Assembly: GCA_032622095.1 (NCBI GenBank)
Contig: CP136063.1
Span: 77,727,980 to 77,791,979, forward strand
DNA length: 64,000 nucleotides
Direction of reading: 5' to 3'
Source: Siphonodentalium dalli
Lineage: Eukaryota; Mollusca; Scaphopoda; Gadilida; Siphonodentaliidae
Every line of letters begins with the position of its first letter. Positions within the stretch are counted from its first letter, which is position 1. The position numbers were made by a program, and so were the translations under genes. Shown one piece after another: positions 1-13,825 of this stretch. The notes beneath the pieces were generated by a model. It ran no database searches, was not told the origin of the DNA, and worked only from the letters and a program-made list of their open reading frames with translations.

Positions 1-1699
1 TGGGACATATCTGGATCGTCCTGCATCCGTATATGACTAATATATAGTTGACTTAGGTTTTCACCGCACGGGCTCCGATTTGGGGTTCACCATGTTAAGG
101 GCCCATCATAGCAAATGCGTAGGATTCTAAATATCTGGATTCTTGGGATATAATATGAGCGTTGGGACATATCTGGACTGTCCTGCATCCGTATATGACT
201 AATATATAGTTGACTTAGGTTTTCACCGCACGGGCTCCAATTTGGGGTTCACCATGTTAAGGGCCCATCTTAGAGAATGGGTAGGAGTCAAAATATCTGG
301 ATTCTGGAAATATAATATGAACGTTGGGACATATCTGGACCGTCCTGCATCCGTACATGACTAATATATAGTTGACTTAGGTTTTCACCGCATGGGCTCC
401 GATTTGGGGTTCACCATGTTAAGGGCCCATCATAGAGAATGGGTAGGAATCAAAATATCTGGATTCTGGAAATATAATATGAACGTTGGGACATATCTGG
501 ACCGTCCTGCATCCCTATATGACTAATATATAGTTGATTTAGGATTTCACCGCACAGTCTCCGATTTGGTGTTCACCATGTTAAGGGCTGATCATAGAGA
601 ATGGGTAGGAATCTAAATATCTGGATTCTGGAAATATAATATGAACTTTGGGACATATCTGGACCGTCCTGCATCCGTACATGACTAATATATAGTTGAC
701 TTGGGGTTTCACCGCACGGGCTCCAATTTGGGGTTCACCATGTTAAGGGCCCATCATAGAGAATGGGTAGGAGTCAAAATATCTGGATTCTGGAAATATA
801 ATATGAACGTTGGGACATATCTGGACCGTCCTGCATCCATACATGACTAATATATAGTTGACTTAGGTTTTCATCGCACGGGCTCCGATTTGGGGTTCAC
901 CATGTTAAGGGCCCATCATAGCAAATGCGTAGGAGTCTAAATATCTTGATTCTTGCGGTATAATATGAACGTTGGGACATATATGAATCGTCCTGCATCC
1001 CTATAAGACTAATATATAGTTGATTTAGGTTTTCACCGCACAGGCTCCAATTTGGGGTTCACCATGTTAAGGGCTGATCATAGAGAATGGGTAGGAATCT
1101 AAATATCTGGATTCTGGAAATATAATATGAACTTTGGGACATATCTGGACCGTCCTGCATCCGTACATGACTAATATATAGTTGACTTAGGTTTTCACCG
1201 CATGGGCTCCGATTTGGGGTTCACCATGTTAAGGGCCCATCATAGAGAATGGGTAGGAGTCAAAATATCTGGATTCTGGAAATAGAATATGAACGTTGGG
1301 ACATATATGAATCGTCCTGCATCCCTATAAGACTAATATATAGTTGATTTAGGATTTCACCGCACGGGCTCCAATTTAGGGTTCACCATGTTAAGGGCCC
1401 ATCATAGAGAATGGGTAGGAGTCTAAATATCTGGATTCTTGCAGTATAATATGAACGTTGGGACATATATGAATCGTCCTGCATCCGTACATGACTAATA
1501 TATAGTTGATTTAGGTTTTCACCGCATAGGCTCCAATTTGGGGTTCACCATGTTAAGGGCTGATCATAGAGAATGGGTAGGAATCTAAATATCTGGATTC
1601 TGGAAATATAATATGAACTTTGGGAGATATCTGGACCGTCCTGCATCCGTACATGACTAATATATAGTTGAATTAGGTTTTCACCACACGGGCTCCGAT

Positions 1700-3792
1700 T
1701 TGGGGTTCACCATGTTAAGGGCCCTTCATAGAGAATGGGTAGGAGTCAAAATATCTGGATTCTTGCGATATAATATGAACGTTGGGACATATATGAATCG
1801 TCCTGCATCCGTACATGATTAATATATAGTTGACTTAGGGTCTCACCGCACGGGCTCCAATTTGGGGTTCAGCATGTTAAGGGCCCATCATAGAGAATGG
1901 GTAGGAGTCAAAATATCTGGATTCTGGAAATATAATATGAACGTTGGGACATATATGAATCGTCCTGCATCCCTATATGACTAATATATAGTTGATTTAG
2001 GATTTCACCGCATGGGCTCCGATTTGGGGTTCACCATGTTAAGGGCCCATCATAGCAAATGCGTAGGAGTCTAAATATCTTGATTCTTGGGATATAATAT
2101 GAGCGTTGGGACATATCTGGATCGTCCTGCATCCAAATATGACTAATATTTAATTGACTTAGGTTATCACCGCACGGGGTCCAATTTGGGGTTCACCATG
2201 TTAAGGGCCCTTCATAGAGAATGGGTAGGAGTCAAAATATCTGGATTCTTGCGATATAATATGAACGTTGGGACATATATGAATCGTCCTGCATCCGTAC
2301 ATGATTAATATATAGTTGACTTAGGGTCTCACCGCACGGGCTCCAATTTGGGGTTCACCATGTTAAGGGCCCATCATAGAGAATGGGTAGGAATCAAAAT
2401 ATCTGGATTCTGGAAGTATAATATGAACGTTGGGACATATCTGGACCGTCCTGCATCCCTATATGACTAATATATAGTTGAGTTAGGATTTCACCGCACA
2501 GGCTCCGATTTGGTGTTCACCATGTTAAGGTCCCATCATAGAGAATGGGTAGGAGTCTAAATATCTTGATTCTTGGGATATAATATGAACGTTGAGACAT
2601 ATATGAATCGTCCTGCATCCGTACATGACTAATATATAGTTGACTTAGGGTTTCACCGCACAGGCTCCGGTTTGGGGTGCACCATGCTAAGGGGCCATCA
2701 TAGAGAATGGGTAGGAGTCTAAATATCTGGATTCTTGCAATATAATATGAACGTTGGGACATATATGAATCGTCCTGCATCCCTATATGACTAATATATA
2801 GTTGATTTAGGATTTCACCACACGGGCTCCAATTTAGGGTTCACCATGTTAAGGGCCCATCATAGAGAATGGGTAGGAGTCTAAATATCTGGATTCTGGA
2901 AATATAATATGAATTTTGGGACATATCTGGACCGTCCTGCATCCGTACATGACTAATATATAGTTGACTTAGGTTTTCACCGCACGGGCTCCGATTTGGG
3001 GTTCACCATGTTAAGGGCCCATCATAGCAAATGCGTAGGATTCTAAATATCTGGATTCTTGTGATATAATATGAGCGTTGGGACATATCTGGACTGTCCT
3101 GCATCCGTATATGACTAATATATAGTTGACTTAGGTTTTCACCGCACGGGCTCCAATTTGGGGTTCACCATGTTAAGGGCCCATCTTAGAGAATGGGTAG
3201 GAGTCAAAATATCTGGATTCTGGAAATATAATATGAACGTTGGGACATATCTGGACCGTCCTGCAACCGTACATGACTAATATATAGTTGACTTAGGTTT
3301 TCACCGCATGGGCTCCGATTTGGGGTTCACCATGTTAAGGGCCCATCATAGAGAGCGGGTAGGAGTCAAAATATCTGGATTCTGGAAATAGAATATGAAC
3401 GTTGGGACATATATGAATCGTCCTGCATCCGTACATGACTAATATATAGTTGACTTAGGATTTCACCGCACGGGCTCCAATTTAGGGTTCACCATGTTAA
3501 GGGCCCATCATAGAGAATGGGTAGGAGTCTAAATATCTGGATTCTTGCAGTATAATATGAACGTTGGGACATATATGAATCGTCCTGCATCCCTATATGA
3601 CTAATATATAGTTGATTTAGGTTTTCACCGCACAGGCTCCAATTTGGGGTTCACCATGTTAAGGGCTGATCATAGAGAATGGGTAGGAATCTAAATATCT
3701 GGATTCTGGAAATATAATATGAACTTTGGGACATATCTGGACCGTCCTGCATCCGTACATGACTTATATATAGTTGACTTAGGTTTTCACCG
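1700..3792. repeat. Multi-monomer satellite duplication, copy A
   Basis: About 13 consecutive 162-bp monomers are repeated nearly verbatim 3,888 bp (24 x 162) downstream. Rare private variants keep exact spacing: CCAAATATGA at 2133 and 6021, CTGCAACCGT at 3261 and 7149, GAGAGCGGGT at 3351 and 7239. Similarity drops at both borders. Confidence 0.85.
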
Positions 3793-5587
3793 CACGGGCT
3801 CCGATTTGGTGTTCACCATGTTAAGGGCCCATCATAGAGAATGGGTAGGAGTCTAAATATCTTGATTCTTGGGATATAATATGAACGTTGGGACATATAT
3901 GAATCGTCCTGCATCCGTACATGACTAATATATAGTTGACTTAGGGTTTCACCGCACAGGCTCCGATTTGGGGTTCACCATGCTAAGGGGCCATCATAGA
4001 GAATGGGTAGGAGTCTAAATATCTGGATTCTTGCAATATAATATGAACGTTGGGACATATATGAATCGTCTTGCATCCCTATATGACTAATATATAGTTG
4101 ATTTAGGATTTCACCGCACGGGCTCCAATTTGGGGTTCACCATGTTAAGGGCTGATCATAGAGAATGGGTAGGAATCTAAATATCTGGATTCTGGAAATA
4201 TAATATGAAATTTGGGACATATCTGGACCGTCCTGCATCCGTGCGTGACTAATATATAGTTGACTTATGTTTTCACCGCACGGGCTCCGATTTGGGGTTC
4301 ACCATGTTAAGGGCCCATCATAGCAAATGCGTAGGATTCTAAATATCTGGATTCTTGTGATATAATATGAGCGTTGGGACATATCTGGACTGTCCTGCAT
4401 CCGTATATGACTAATATATAGTTGACTTAGGTTTTCACCGCACGGGCTCCGATTTGGGGTTCACCATGTTAAGGGCCCATCAAAGCAAATGCGTAGGATT
4501 CTAAATATCTGGATTCTTGGGATATAATATGAGCGTTGGGACATATCTGGACTGTCCTGCATCCGTATATGACTAATATATAGTTGACTTAGGTTTTCAC
4601 CGCACGGGCTCCAATTTGGGGTTCACCATGTTAAGGGCCCATCTTAGAGAATGGGTAGGAGTCAAAATATCTGGATTCTGGAAATATAATATGAACGTTG
4701 GGACATATCTGGACCGTCCTGCATCCGTACATGACTAATATATAGTTGACTTAGATTTTCACCGCATGGGCTCCGATTTGGGGTTCACCATGTTAAGGGT
4801 CCATCATAGAGAATGGGTAGGTATCAAAATATCTGGATTCTGGAAATATAATATGAACGTTGGGACATATCTGGACCGTCCTGCATCCCTATATGACTAA
4901 TATATAGTTGATTTAGGATTTCACCGCACAGTCTCCGATTTGGTGTTCACCATGTTAAGGGCCCATCATAGAGAATGGGTAGGAGTCTAAATATCTGGAT
5001 TCTTGGGATATAATATGAACGTTGGGACATATATGAATCGTCCTGCATCCGTACATGACTAATATATAGTTGACTTAGGGTTTCACCGCACGGGCTCCAA
5101 TATGGGGTTCACCATGTTAAGGGTCCATCATAGCAAATGCGTAGGAGTCTAAATATCTTGATTCTTGGGATATAATATGAACGTTGGGACATATATGAAT
5201 CGTCCTGCATCCGTACATGACTAATATATAGTTGACTTAGGGTTTCACCGCACGGGCTCCAATTTGGGGTTCACCATGTTAAGGGCCCTTCATAGAGAAT
5301 GGGTAGGAGTATAAATATCTGGATTCTTGCAATATAATATGAACGTTGGGACATATATGAATCGTCCTGCATCCGTACATGACTAATATATAGTTGACTT
5401 AGGGTTTCACCGCACGGGCTCCAATTTGGAGTTCACCATGTTAAGGTCCCATCATAGAGAATGGGTAGGAGTTAAAATATCTGGATTCTGGAAATATAAT
5501 ATGAACGTTGGGACATGTCTGGACCGTCCTGCATCCGTACATGACTAATATATAGTTGACTTAGATTTTCACAGCACGGGCTCCAAT

Positions 5588-7680
5588 TTGGGGTTCACCA
5601 TGTTAAGGGCCCTTCATAGAGAATGGGTAGGAGTCAAAATATCTGGATTCTTGCGATATAATATGAACGTTGGGACATATATGAATCGTCCTGCATCCGT
5701 ACATGATTAATATATAGTTGACTTAGGGTCTCACCGCACGGGCTCCAATTTGGGGTTCAGCATGTTAAGGGCCCATCATAGAGAATGGGTAGGAGTCAAA
5801 ATATCTGGATTCTGGAAATATAATATGAACGTTGGGACATATATGAATCGTCCTGCATCCCTATATGACTAATATATAGTTGATTTAGGATTTCACCGCA
5901 TGGGCTCCGATTTGGGGTTCACCATGTTAAGGGCCCATCATAGCAAATGCGTAGGAGTCTAAATATCTGGATTCTTGGGATATAATATGAGCGTTGGGAC
6001 ATATCTGGATCGTCCTGCATCCAAATATGACTAATATTTAGTTGACTTAGGTTATCACCGCACGGGCTCCAATTTGGGGTTCACCATGTTAAGGGCCCTT
6101 CATAGAGAATGGGTAGGAGTCAAAATATCTGGATTCTTGCGATATAATATGAACGTTGGGACATATATGAATCGTCCTGCATCCGTACATGATTAATATA
6201 TAGTTGACTTAGGATCTCACCTCACGGGCTCCAATTTGGGGTTCACCATGTTAAGGGCCCATCATAGAGAATGGGTAGGAATCAAAATATCTGGATTCTG
6301 GAAGTATAATATGAACGTTGGGACATATCTGGACCGTCCTGCATCCCTATATGACTAATATATAGTTGATTTAGGATTTCACCGCACAGGCTCCGATTTG
6401 GTGTTCACCATGTTAAGGGCCCATCATAGAGAATGGGTAGGAGTCTAAATATCTTGATTCTTGGGATATAATATGAACGTTGGGACATATATGAATCGTC
6501 CTGCATCCGTACATGACTAATATATAGTTGACTTAGGGTTTCACCGCACAGGCTCCGATTTGGGGTTCACCATGCTAAGGGGCCATCATAGAGAATGGGT
6601 AGGAGTCTAAATATCTGGATTCTTGCAATATAATATGAACGTTGGGACATATATGAATCGTCCTGCATCCCTATATGACTAATATATAGTTGATTTAGGA
6701 TTTCACCGCACGGGCTCCAATTTGGGGTTCACCATGTTAAGGGCTGATCATAGAGAATGGGTAGGAATCTAAATATCTGGATTCTGGAAATATAATATGA
6801 ATTTTGGGACATATCTGGACCGTCCTGCATCCGTACATGACTAATATATAGTTGACTTAGGTTTTTACCGCACGGGCTCCGATTTGGGGTTCACCACGTT
6901 AAGGGCCCATCATAGCAAATGCGTAGGATTCTAAATATCTGGATTCTTGTGATATAATATGAGCGTTGGGACATATCTGGACTGTCCTGCATCCGTATAT
7001 GACTAATATATAGTTGACTTAGGTTTTCACCGCACGGGCTCCAATTTGGGGTTCACCATGTTAAGGGCCCATCTTAGAGAATGGGTAGGAGTCAAAATAT
7101 CTGGATTCTGGAAATATAATATGAACGTTGGGACATATCTGGACCGTCCTGCAACCGTACATGACTAATATATAGTTGACTTAGGTTTTCACCGCATGGG
7201 CTCCGATTTGGGGTTCACCATGTTAAGGGCCCATCATAGAGAGCGGGTAGGAGTCAAAATATCTGGATTCTGGAAATAGAATATGAACGTTGGGACATAT
7301 ATGAATCGTCCTGCATCCGTACATGACTAATATATAGTTGACTTAGGATTTCACCGCACGGGCTCCAATTTAGGGTTCACCATGTTAAGGGCCCATCATA
7401 GAGAATGGGTAGGAGTCTAAATATCTGGATTCTTGCAGTATAATATGAACGTTGGGACATATATGAATCGTCCTGCATCCCTATATGACTAATATATAGT
7501 TGATTTAGGTTTTCACCGCACAGGCTCCAATTTGGGGTTCACCATGTTAAGGGCTGATCATAGAGAATGGGTAGGAATCTAAATATCTGGATTCTGGAAA
7601 TATAATATGAACTTTGGGACATAGCTGGACCGTCCTGCATCCGTACATGACTTATATATAGTTGACTTAGGTTTTCACCA
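5588..7680. repeat. Multi-monomer satellite duplication, copy B
   Basis: Partner of the 1700-3792 block at a 24-monomer offset. Immediately beyond it, from about 7675, the sequence instead matches 1681 onward (CACCACACGG variant; offset 5,994 = 37 x 162). This indicates a second exchange with a different register. Confidence 0.85.
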
Positions 7681-8779
7681 CACGGGCTCCGATTTGGGGT
7701 TCACCATGTTAAGGGCCCTTCATAGAGAATGGGTAGGAGTCAAAATATCTGGATTCTTGCGATATAATATGAACGTTGGGACATATATGAATCGTCCTGC
7801 ATCCGTACATAATTAATATATAGTTGACTTAGGGTCTAACCGCACGGGCTCCAATTTGGGGTTCAGCATGTTAAGGGCCCATCATAGAGAATGGGTAGGA
7901 GTCAAAATATCTGGATTCTGGAAATATAATATGAACGTTGGGACATATATGAATCGTCCTGCATCCCTATATGACTAATATATAGTTGATTTAGGATTTC
8001 ACCGCATGGGCTCCGATTTGGAGTTCACCATGTTAAGGGCCCATCATAGCAAATGCGTAGGAGTCTAAATATCTGGATTCTTGGGATATAATATGAGCGT
8101 TGGGACATATCTGGATCGTCCTGCATCCAAATATGACTAATATATAGTTGACTTAGGTTTTCACCGCACGGGCTCCAATTTGTGGTTCACCATGTTAAGG
8201 GCCCATCTTAAAGAATGGGTAGGAGTCAAAATATCTGGATTCTGGAAATATAATATGAACGTTGGGACATATCTGGACCGTCCTGCATCCGTACATGACT
8301 AATATATAGTTGACTTAGGTTTTCTCCGCATGGGCTCCGATTTGGGGTTCACCATGTTAAGGGCCCATCATAGAGAATGGGTAGGAGTCAAAATATCTGG
8401 ATTCTGGAAATAGAATATGAACGTTGAGACATATCTGGACCGTCCTGCATCCGTACATGACTAATATATAGTTGACTTAGGTTTTCACCGCACGGGCTCC
8501 AATTTGGGGTTCACCATTTTAAGGGCCCACCATAGAAAATTGTAGGAGTCTAAATATCTGTTTTCTTGGAATATATTATGAACGTTGGGACATATATGGA
8601 CCATCCTGCATCTGTACATGACTACTATATAGTTAACTTAGGTTTTCACTGTACATACTCCAATTCGGGGTTCAAACATTTAAGGGCCCATCAAGGAAAA
8701 TGGGGAGATGCCTAAATCTTTGTATTCTGGAAATATAATATGAATTATTTTTAGTGACAATTATTACATGCTAGCTAGA

Positions 8780-10865
8780 TAGATAATCCACCACACTTAG
8801 CTACATTGATAAATACTACCGCCCGTATAAACTTTGTGAAAATCATTACTAGCTATAGTGACCAATGTAACTGGCTTTATAGACTTACCTTGCTACTGAG
8901 CTATAGTGACAATTTTAGTAGCTGGAGAGATAGACTATCGGCAATTGATAGCTATAATGACAATATTACTCTCTATATAGACTGCATATCCACCATGATT
9001 AGCTATAGTGTCTAGCGTAATTGCTTGATAGGCTTACCATTCTGTTTAGCTATAATGACTACACTTACTAGCCTGTTGCATAGGCTATGCACCATCGGTA
9101 GCTTCACCGATCAATATCACTGTCCATTTGTACTGTGTAACCAAATTGACAGGCTCTAGTGACTAATGTAACTTACCACCATGGTTAGTTATAATGTCTA
9201 CACATACATGTATGAGCTTTTCTTGATAGATTATCCACCGACATTACTGTCCATATGTACTGAATTACCACAATTACTAGGGATATTGACTAATTTAGCT
9301 CCCTTAATACTAGTGAATAGACTTACCACCCTGATTAGCTATAGTGACTATTATTATTAGCTGGATAAATAGACCACCCACTCGCCAGTGCTAGCTATAG
9401 TGATTAATATTACTATCTATGTAAACTGCATAACCACCACGATTAGCCATTATGATTAATGGATAGAAAAGCCACCATAGTTAGCTATATAGATCAACAG
9501 TACTGTCTATGTAGACTGAATACCCACCAGGACTAGTTATAGTGACTGCAGTAAATGGCTAGACAGACTTACCATCCTGCAGTGACTAATCTTACTAGCT
9601 TGCGATATACACTGTCTTTCTATCTGGCTACTTTGATATATATTATTGCCCATATATACTGAATAATCACCATGGGTAGCTATAATCATACACAGTGACT
9701 GTCTATATTGACTAATTAACTGTCTGGATAGACTTACCACCCAGGTTAGCTTGACTACACCCAGGTTATTGACTACACTAACTAGCCTTCTGGATAGATT
9801 ATCCATAATAGCTAGATACGTTGATCAATACTACAGCCCACATTGCACCGACTAACAACAATGGCTAACTATAGTCACTGACTAACTATCTAGATAGACT
9901 CACCATCCGGATTATAGCTTTAGTGACTAGATTTACTAGCTTATACTGTATAAAATATATACCTACCTAGCTACTTTGATCAATATTGCTATCCACGTGT
10001 ATTGAATAAACACCATGGCTAGCTACAGTGACTAATGTAACTGGCTATATAAACATACCACCATGATTGGCTATTATTAATAGATGTGTATAGACTATCC
10101 GACATTACTACCTAGATAATCTGAACAACCACCATGACCAACTATTGTGGCTAATGTAACTGGCTAGATAGACATATCACCCTTGTAAGATATAGCGACT
10201 ATTCATACAAGCTGGCAAGATAGATAAGTCACCACAGCTTGCCATCTTGATTAATAGTACTATATATATAGTGATGACCATGACTAGTACGAATTAGTAA
10301 CTAGCTATGTTGATCAATATAACTGCCCATGTATACTGAATAACCACCTTCAGCTATAGTGACTAATCTTATTACCTTGCTACCGACTATCCACCAGAGC
10401 TAGCTACATTGACCAATATTACCTCTCATATACCGAATAACCATTATGACTAGCTGGTAGTGACTAATGTAACTTGATAGATGGACTCACCTCACTGGTT
10501 ATCTATGGTGACTACTCTTACTAGTATGCTTTATCTACTATCCCCCATAACTACATGTACTACTTTGATCAATATTGCTGCCCATACATACCGATATTCA
10601 TACTGAATAACCATTATGACTGGCTGGTAGTAACTAATGCAACTTGATATATATATATTTACTACACTGGTTAGCTATAGAGACTACTATTACTAGTCTG
10701 CTTTATAGACTATCCACCATAGCTTGCTACTTTGATCAATATTGCTGCCTATATATACCGATAGTCATATTGAATAACCAATATGACTAGCTAATAGTGA
10801 CTAATGTAACTGGCTATATAGGCTTACCACACTGGATAGCATAGTGTATATTCTTACTTGCTGCT
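8780..10865. repeat. Degenerate tandem field, ~52-bp modules often in threes
   Basis: Three related module types recur: AGCTATAGTGACTAATGTAA followed by CTGGCTAGATAGACTTACCACC; AGCTATAGTGACTA...TTACTAG with GATAGACTATCCACCAT; and AGCTACTTTGATCAATATT...ACTGAATAACCACCATGAC. The third type is found at 9972, 10307, 10404, 10561 and 10728, so the composite period is about 157-167 bp where it is regular. Divergence is high, so this is an old array. No gene seen; short open frames here are incidental. Confidence 0.7.
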
Positions 10866-11387
10866 CCCATGTAGATAGTCTGTCTGGACAGTGATGCTCT
10901 TGTCCAACATATGTCTGCGTCTGAGCTGATAATAAACGCTCTTTATTTATCATCTAATTTATTTGTACCCATTTAAGTAGTCTGCGTCAACGGCATCTAC
11001 CCCAAGACACTCCAGTTTATCCCTGTGTTTAAATTTTCACTAACCAGTTTCAGTCATTTTGGGTATATAATTAGTTGGTTAGTTAAATTATCACAGTGCC
11101 ATTTTAATTAATACAATATGAACCCGGACAAATGAACAAATAGACAAATAACATTGAGATTTATAATTATAAAGTATTCTAGTTCTAACGTGTGTGGTTT
11201 CTGTGAGGACCTTTAAAAGTTTGTCAAACTCTATCGGCACATTCTCTATGGCTTCGCTGAAATTCGGGAATTGCAGATTCGCATTCTCAACAGCGTTATC
11301 CCCCTTATAAAATAATATTTTCATTTTTCTAATTGGAGTTATTCCACGATAAGTATTGGTGACTTTGTGACAAAAAAAACACGTCGA
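10866..11387. other. Single-copy spacer
   Basis: AT-rich sequence between two tandem fields. It holds ATAAACGCTCTTTAT at 10933-10947, a motif shared with the TTAA MITE family. One unassigned 77-codon minus-strand frame (11091-11324) has a plausible start context but no recognisable domain. Nothing else is supported. Confidence 0.4.
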
Positions 11388-11715
11388 ATTTTTTTAACGA
11401 GTTGCGCTTGTATCGCTTTGAATCAATGGTTACTACGGGGACGCAGATAATCACTGGAAATAAAAACGATTTTTTAACTGCTGTGACGCTTGTATCGCTC
11501 TGTATCAAGGGTTACTACTGGGACGCAGATAATCACTAGAAATTAAATCAACTCTGTGAGATTCTGTAACGCTTGTATCGCTCTGTATCAAGGGTTACTA
11601 CTGGGACGCAGATAATCACTAGAAATAAAAACGATTCCTTAAACTTATGTAACGCTTGTATCGCTCTGTGTCAAGGGTTACTACTGGGACGCAGATAACG
11701 ACAAGAAAACCATAG
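11388..11715. repeat. 82-bp satellite, detached left segment
   Basis: Four copies of the same unit as the main array at 13826-17585 (CGCTTGTATCGCTCTGTATC, GGGTTACTACTGGGACGCAG, AATAAAAACGATTTTTTAAC). The leftmost copy is the most divergent (GTTGCGCTTGTATCGCTTTG), as expected for an array edge. The right end stops within a monomer after GATAACGACAAGAAA. Confidence 0.9.
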
Positions 11716-11894
11716 TCAGAAATGGTAACGCCACCAATATCATATTATTAGCCATAAATATAAATTTAATAATAATTATTCTAAAAACTAGCTTTCAAAT
11801 TTTATGTGGGAAATTTGCATACTTCCATATTTCAAGTTTTCCCGTTTCTCGTGTTATACATTACTTTCTTCAAACTGTCTACTTTATTACACAA

Positions 11895-12460
11895 GCTGAT
11901 GGCCCCGACTTCGTCCGGGCTGTTTCCCATCTGATTTCCGGCGAAAGGCGGGATTTGACCTTCAATTGACTATTTCGAAAGTCAGGTCAGGGTCATGATT
12001 TAACCCGCCCAAAACACCCCCACCCGGAGAAAAGTACCCCTAGGTATAACATTTCGTCGAAATCCGTCCGTTTTACCCCACTTGACCTTTAATTAACAAT
12101 TTTGAAGGTCAAGGTAAGGTCGGAGTCATGATTTGACCCGTTTTACCCGATTTGACCTTTGATTGACCACATTGAAGGTTAAGGTCACGCCGAGGTCACG
12201 ATTTGACCCGTTCAAAACACTCCCGGGACAAATGTATCCCTAGGTATCAAATTTCGCCGAAATTTGTCCGTTTTACCCAAATTGACCTTGCATTGACAGT
12301 TTTAAAGGTCAAGGTCAGGTCGGGGTCACGATTTGACCCGTCCAAAACACTTCCCGGACACAAATACCCATAAGTATCAAATTACGTTGAAATATATGGA
12401 AAGCCGAAGAAGACATGTTAGTTGCTAATTGCTAGATATACGACGCACGACTTGTCGCGG
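11895..12460 (+). repeat. Dispersed repeat with GGTCAAGGTC modules
   Basis: Begins with GGCCCCGACTTCGTCCGGG and ends near GACGCACGACTTGTCGCGG. Between them, modules of about 130 bp repeat: GATTTGACCCG, then AAACACTCCCGGGACAAAT, CCCTAGGTATCAAATTTCG and CCGTTTTACCC, then TTGACC and GGTCAAGGTCAGGTC. GATTTGACCCG or its variant lies at about 11996, 12130, 12200 and 12330, so one module is shortened. Likely a non-autonomous dispersed element. Confidence 0.6.
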
Positions 12461-12774
12461 TATTTTAAAGGTGTTTCAAACTAGGAGATAGAAGTATTCT
12501 GCGTTTCAAATGGTGATGAATTATAGTATTTTATTCAAATTTTATGGCATAAATTGTTATTAAAACCGTATATACTATAAACAAATGAATGACTCGAAAA
12601 TTAAGTGGGCCTTTAAACAAAGTCACAATTGCAGTTAGGCTCATCTCATACTCGTCTATTCAGCGATATTCTGCTGCGCAGTTTGTTATAGCCTCCAGTA
12701 TTTATTGAGCGTTATAGCCCCACTGTTATAATTCGCCTTTAGCAGGCGTACTCTTGCCTCAGATTATTGAGATA

Positions 12775-13630
12775 TTAGGTCACACGTAATGACATTAAAT
12801 CGCACGGAAACATAGCAATTGTGTGGGCTGCTTGGCGTGAATATGTAATGAGAAATAAGGTCATACGTAATGACATTAAACTCAAGAAAACCCGCGAAAA
12901 CAAAACAAAATCACATTTAATGTTTTAAGTTATTTCCTTCATAAAAAGAATCTTCGTGATAATGAACCCTCTCAATACTTTAGAATATAGAATTAACCTT
13001 AAAATAACATCAACCTTCGGAATACAGAACCTTCGGAATAACGAACCTTCGGATTGGTGAACCTTCGGAATAGCGAACATTCAGAGAAATTTCGGAATAG
13101 TGGACCTTCGGGATAGTGAACCTTCGGAATAGAGACATGCCCCCAATATTCATATTATATGCCCAGAGTTCAAAGGTATGGGCCCATAAAATTCTAAATT
13201 TGGCCCTTAAAATATTGAACTCCAAATTGGAGCCCACACAGAACATCACTTAAGTCAACTGTACCTGTGTCATGTCCCAATGCGGGAGGGTCCATTTATA
13301 CCACAACATTCATATTATATGCCAATAATTCAAAGGTGTGGCCCACGTAATCACATTAAATCTCAAGAAAACCCGCGAAAACAAGACAAAATCACATTTA
13401 ATGCTCTAAGTTAAGTTATTTCCTCCTGTATCTGTATCGGTATGCGCGCAGGATCAGTTCGGATGTGAGCGCACACTCCATAAAAAGAATCTTTGTGATA
13501 ATGAACCCTCTCAAATTAGTCTCAATACTTTACAATATAGAATTAACCTAAAAATAACAAAAACATTCGGAATAGAGAACCTTCGGAATAGCGGACCTTC
13601 GGGATAGCGAACCTTCATAATAGAAACAGG
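12775..13630. repeat. Two direct copies of a ~300-bp unit
   Basis: The unit runs ACGTAATGACATTAAA, CAAGAAAACCCGCGAAAACA, AAAATCACATTTAATG, AAAAGAATCTT(C/T)GTGATAATG, then the AACCTTCGGAATAGCG minisatellite. Copies are at about 12845-13135 and 13345-13625. The connecting ATTCATATTATATGCCC...TTCAAAGGT segment is itself duplicated at 13147 and 13307. Confidence 0.7.
13010..13136. repeat. 16-bp minisatellite AACCTTCGGAATAGCG
   Basis: Seven to eight imperfect tandem copies; a shorter run of the same unit is at 13562-13616. Because 16 is not a multiple of three, the minus-strand translation cycles through three short peptides (IPKV, YSEG, RRF), which explains an apparent open frame here. Confidence 0.85.
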
Positions 13631-13825
13631 TCCCCACAATTACACCGGTGACGTAAACACACGTGCTAATCTTTGTCGTACTATCGTGACTCTATCGGTA
13701 CGGTTTATACTCAAGTACGAAATAACCATCATACATTCGACCAATGGATTATCGATCGACCACAGAATATGAAAAACTCTACACCAGCTTACACCACTGT
13801 GTAGCGTAATGAGAAATAAAATCAA

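Larger units (their letters stand above)
1..8745. repeat. 162-bp satellite array, 54 monomers
   Basis: Head-to-tail tandem array. The landmark TGGGACATAT recurs at 1, 163, 325, 487 and 649 and stays in register to 8425 (exact multiples of 162); the last monomer starts at 8586 after a 1-bp loss. Each monomer contains GACTAATATATAGTTGA, a GGGCTCC(A/G)ATTTGGGGTTCACC block and AAGGGCCCATCATAG. Monomers differ mostly by substitutions, and variant sites (GCAAATGCG/GAGAATGGG, TTCTGGAAA/TTCTTGCGA) recombine in patches. There is no coding potential: the open frames in it are monomer by-products. The array is cut by the left edge. Length and organisation fit a centromeric or heterochromatic satellite, but location is inference. 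Confidence 0.97.
11716..13825. other. 2.1-kb block interrupting the 82-bp satellite
   Basis: Unrelated to the satellite on both sides. On the right the satellite resumes part-way through a monomer (TAATGAGAAATAAAATC), so this looks like an insertion or composite of insertions into an older continuous array. It contains a 130-bp-module repeat and a duplicated block with a 16-bp minisatellite. No clear terminal inverted repeat or unambiguous target duplication was found; AGAAA at both junctions is the only candidate. Confidence 0.6.

Noticed and set aside
2517-2780. 87-codon minus-strand frame in the satellite
   Set aside because: It is a translation of 162-bp monomers (162 is divisible by three, so frames stay open across monomers), with a visibly repeated peptide.
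11091-11324. 77-codon minus-strand frame in single-copy DNA
   Set aside because: Composition looks plausible and the start context is reasonable, but there is no domain, no convincing splice donor and no conservation evidence; left uncalled.
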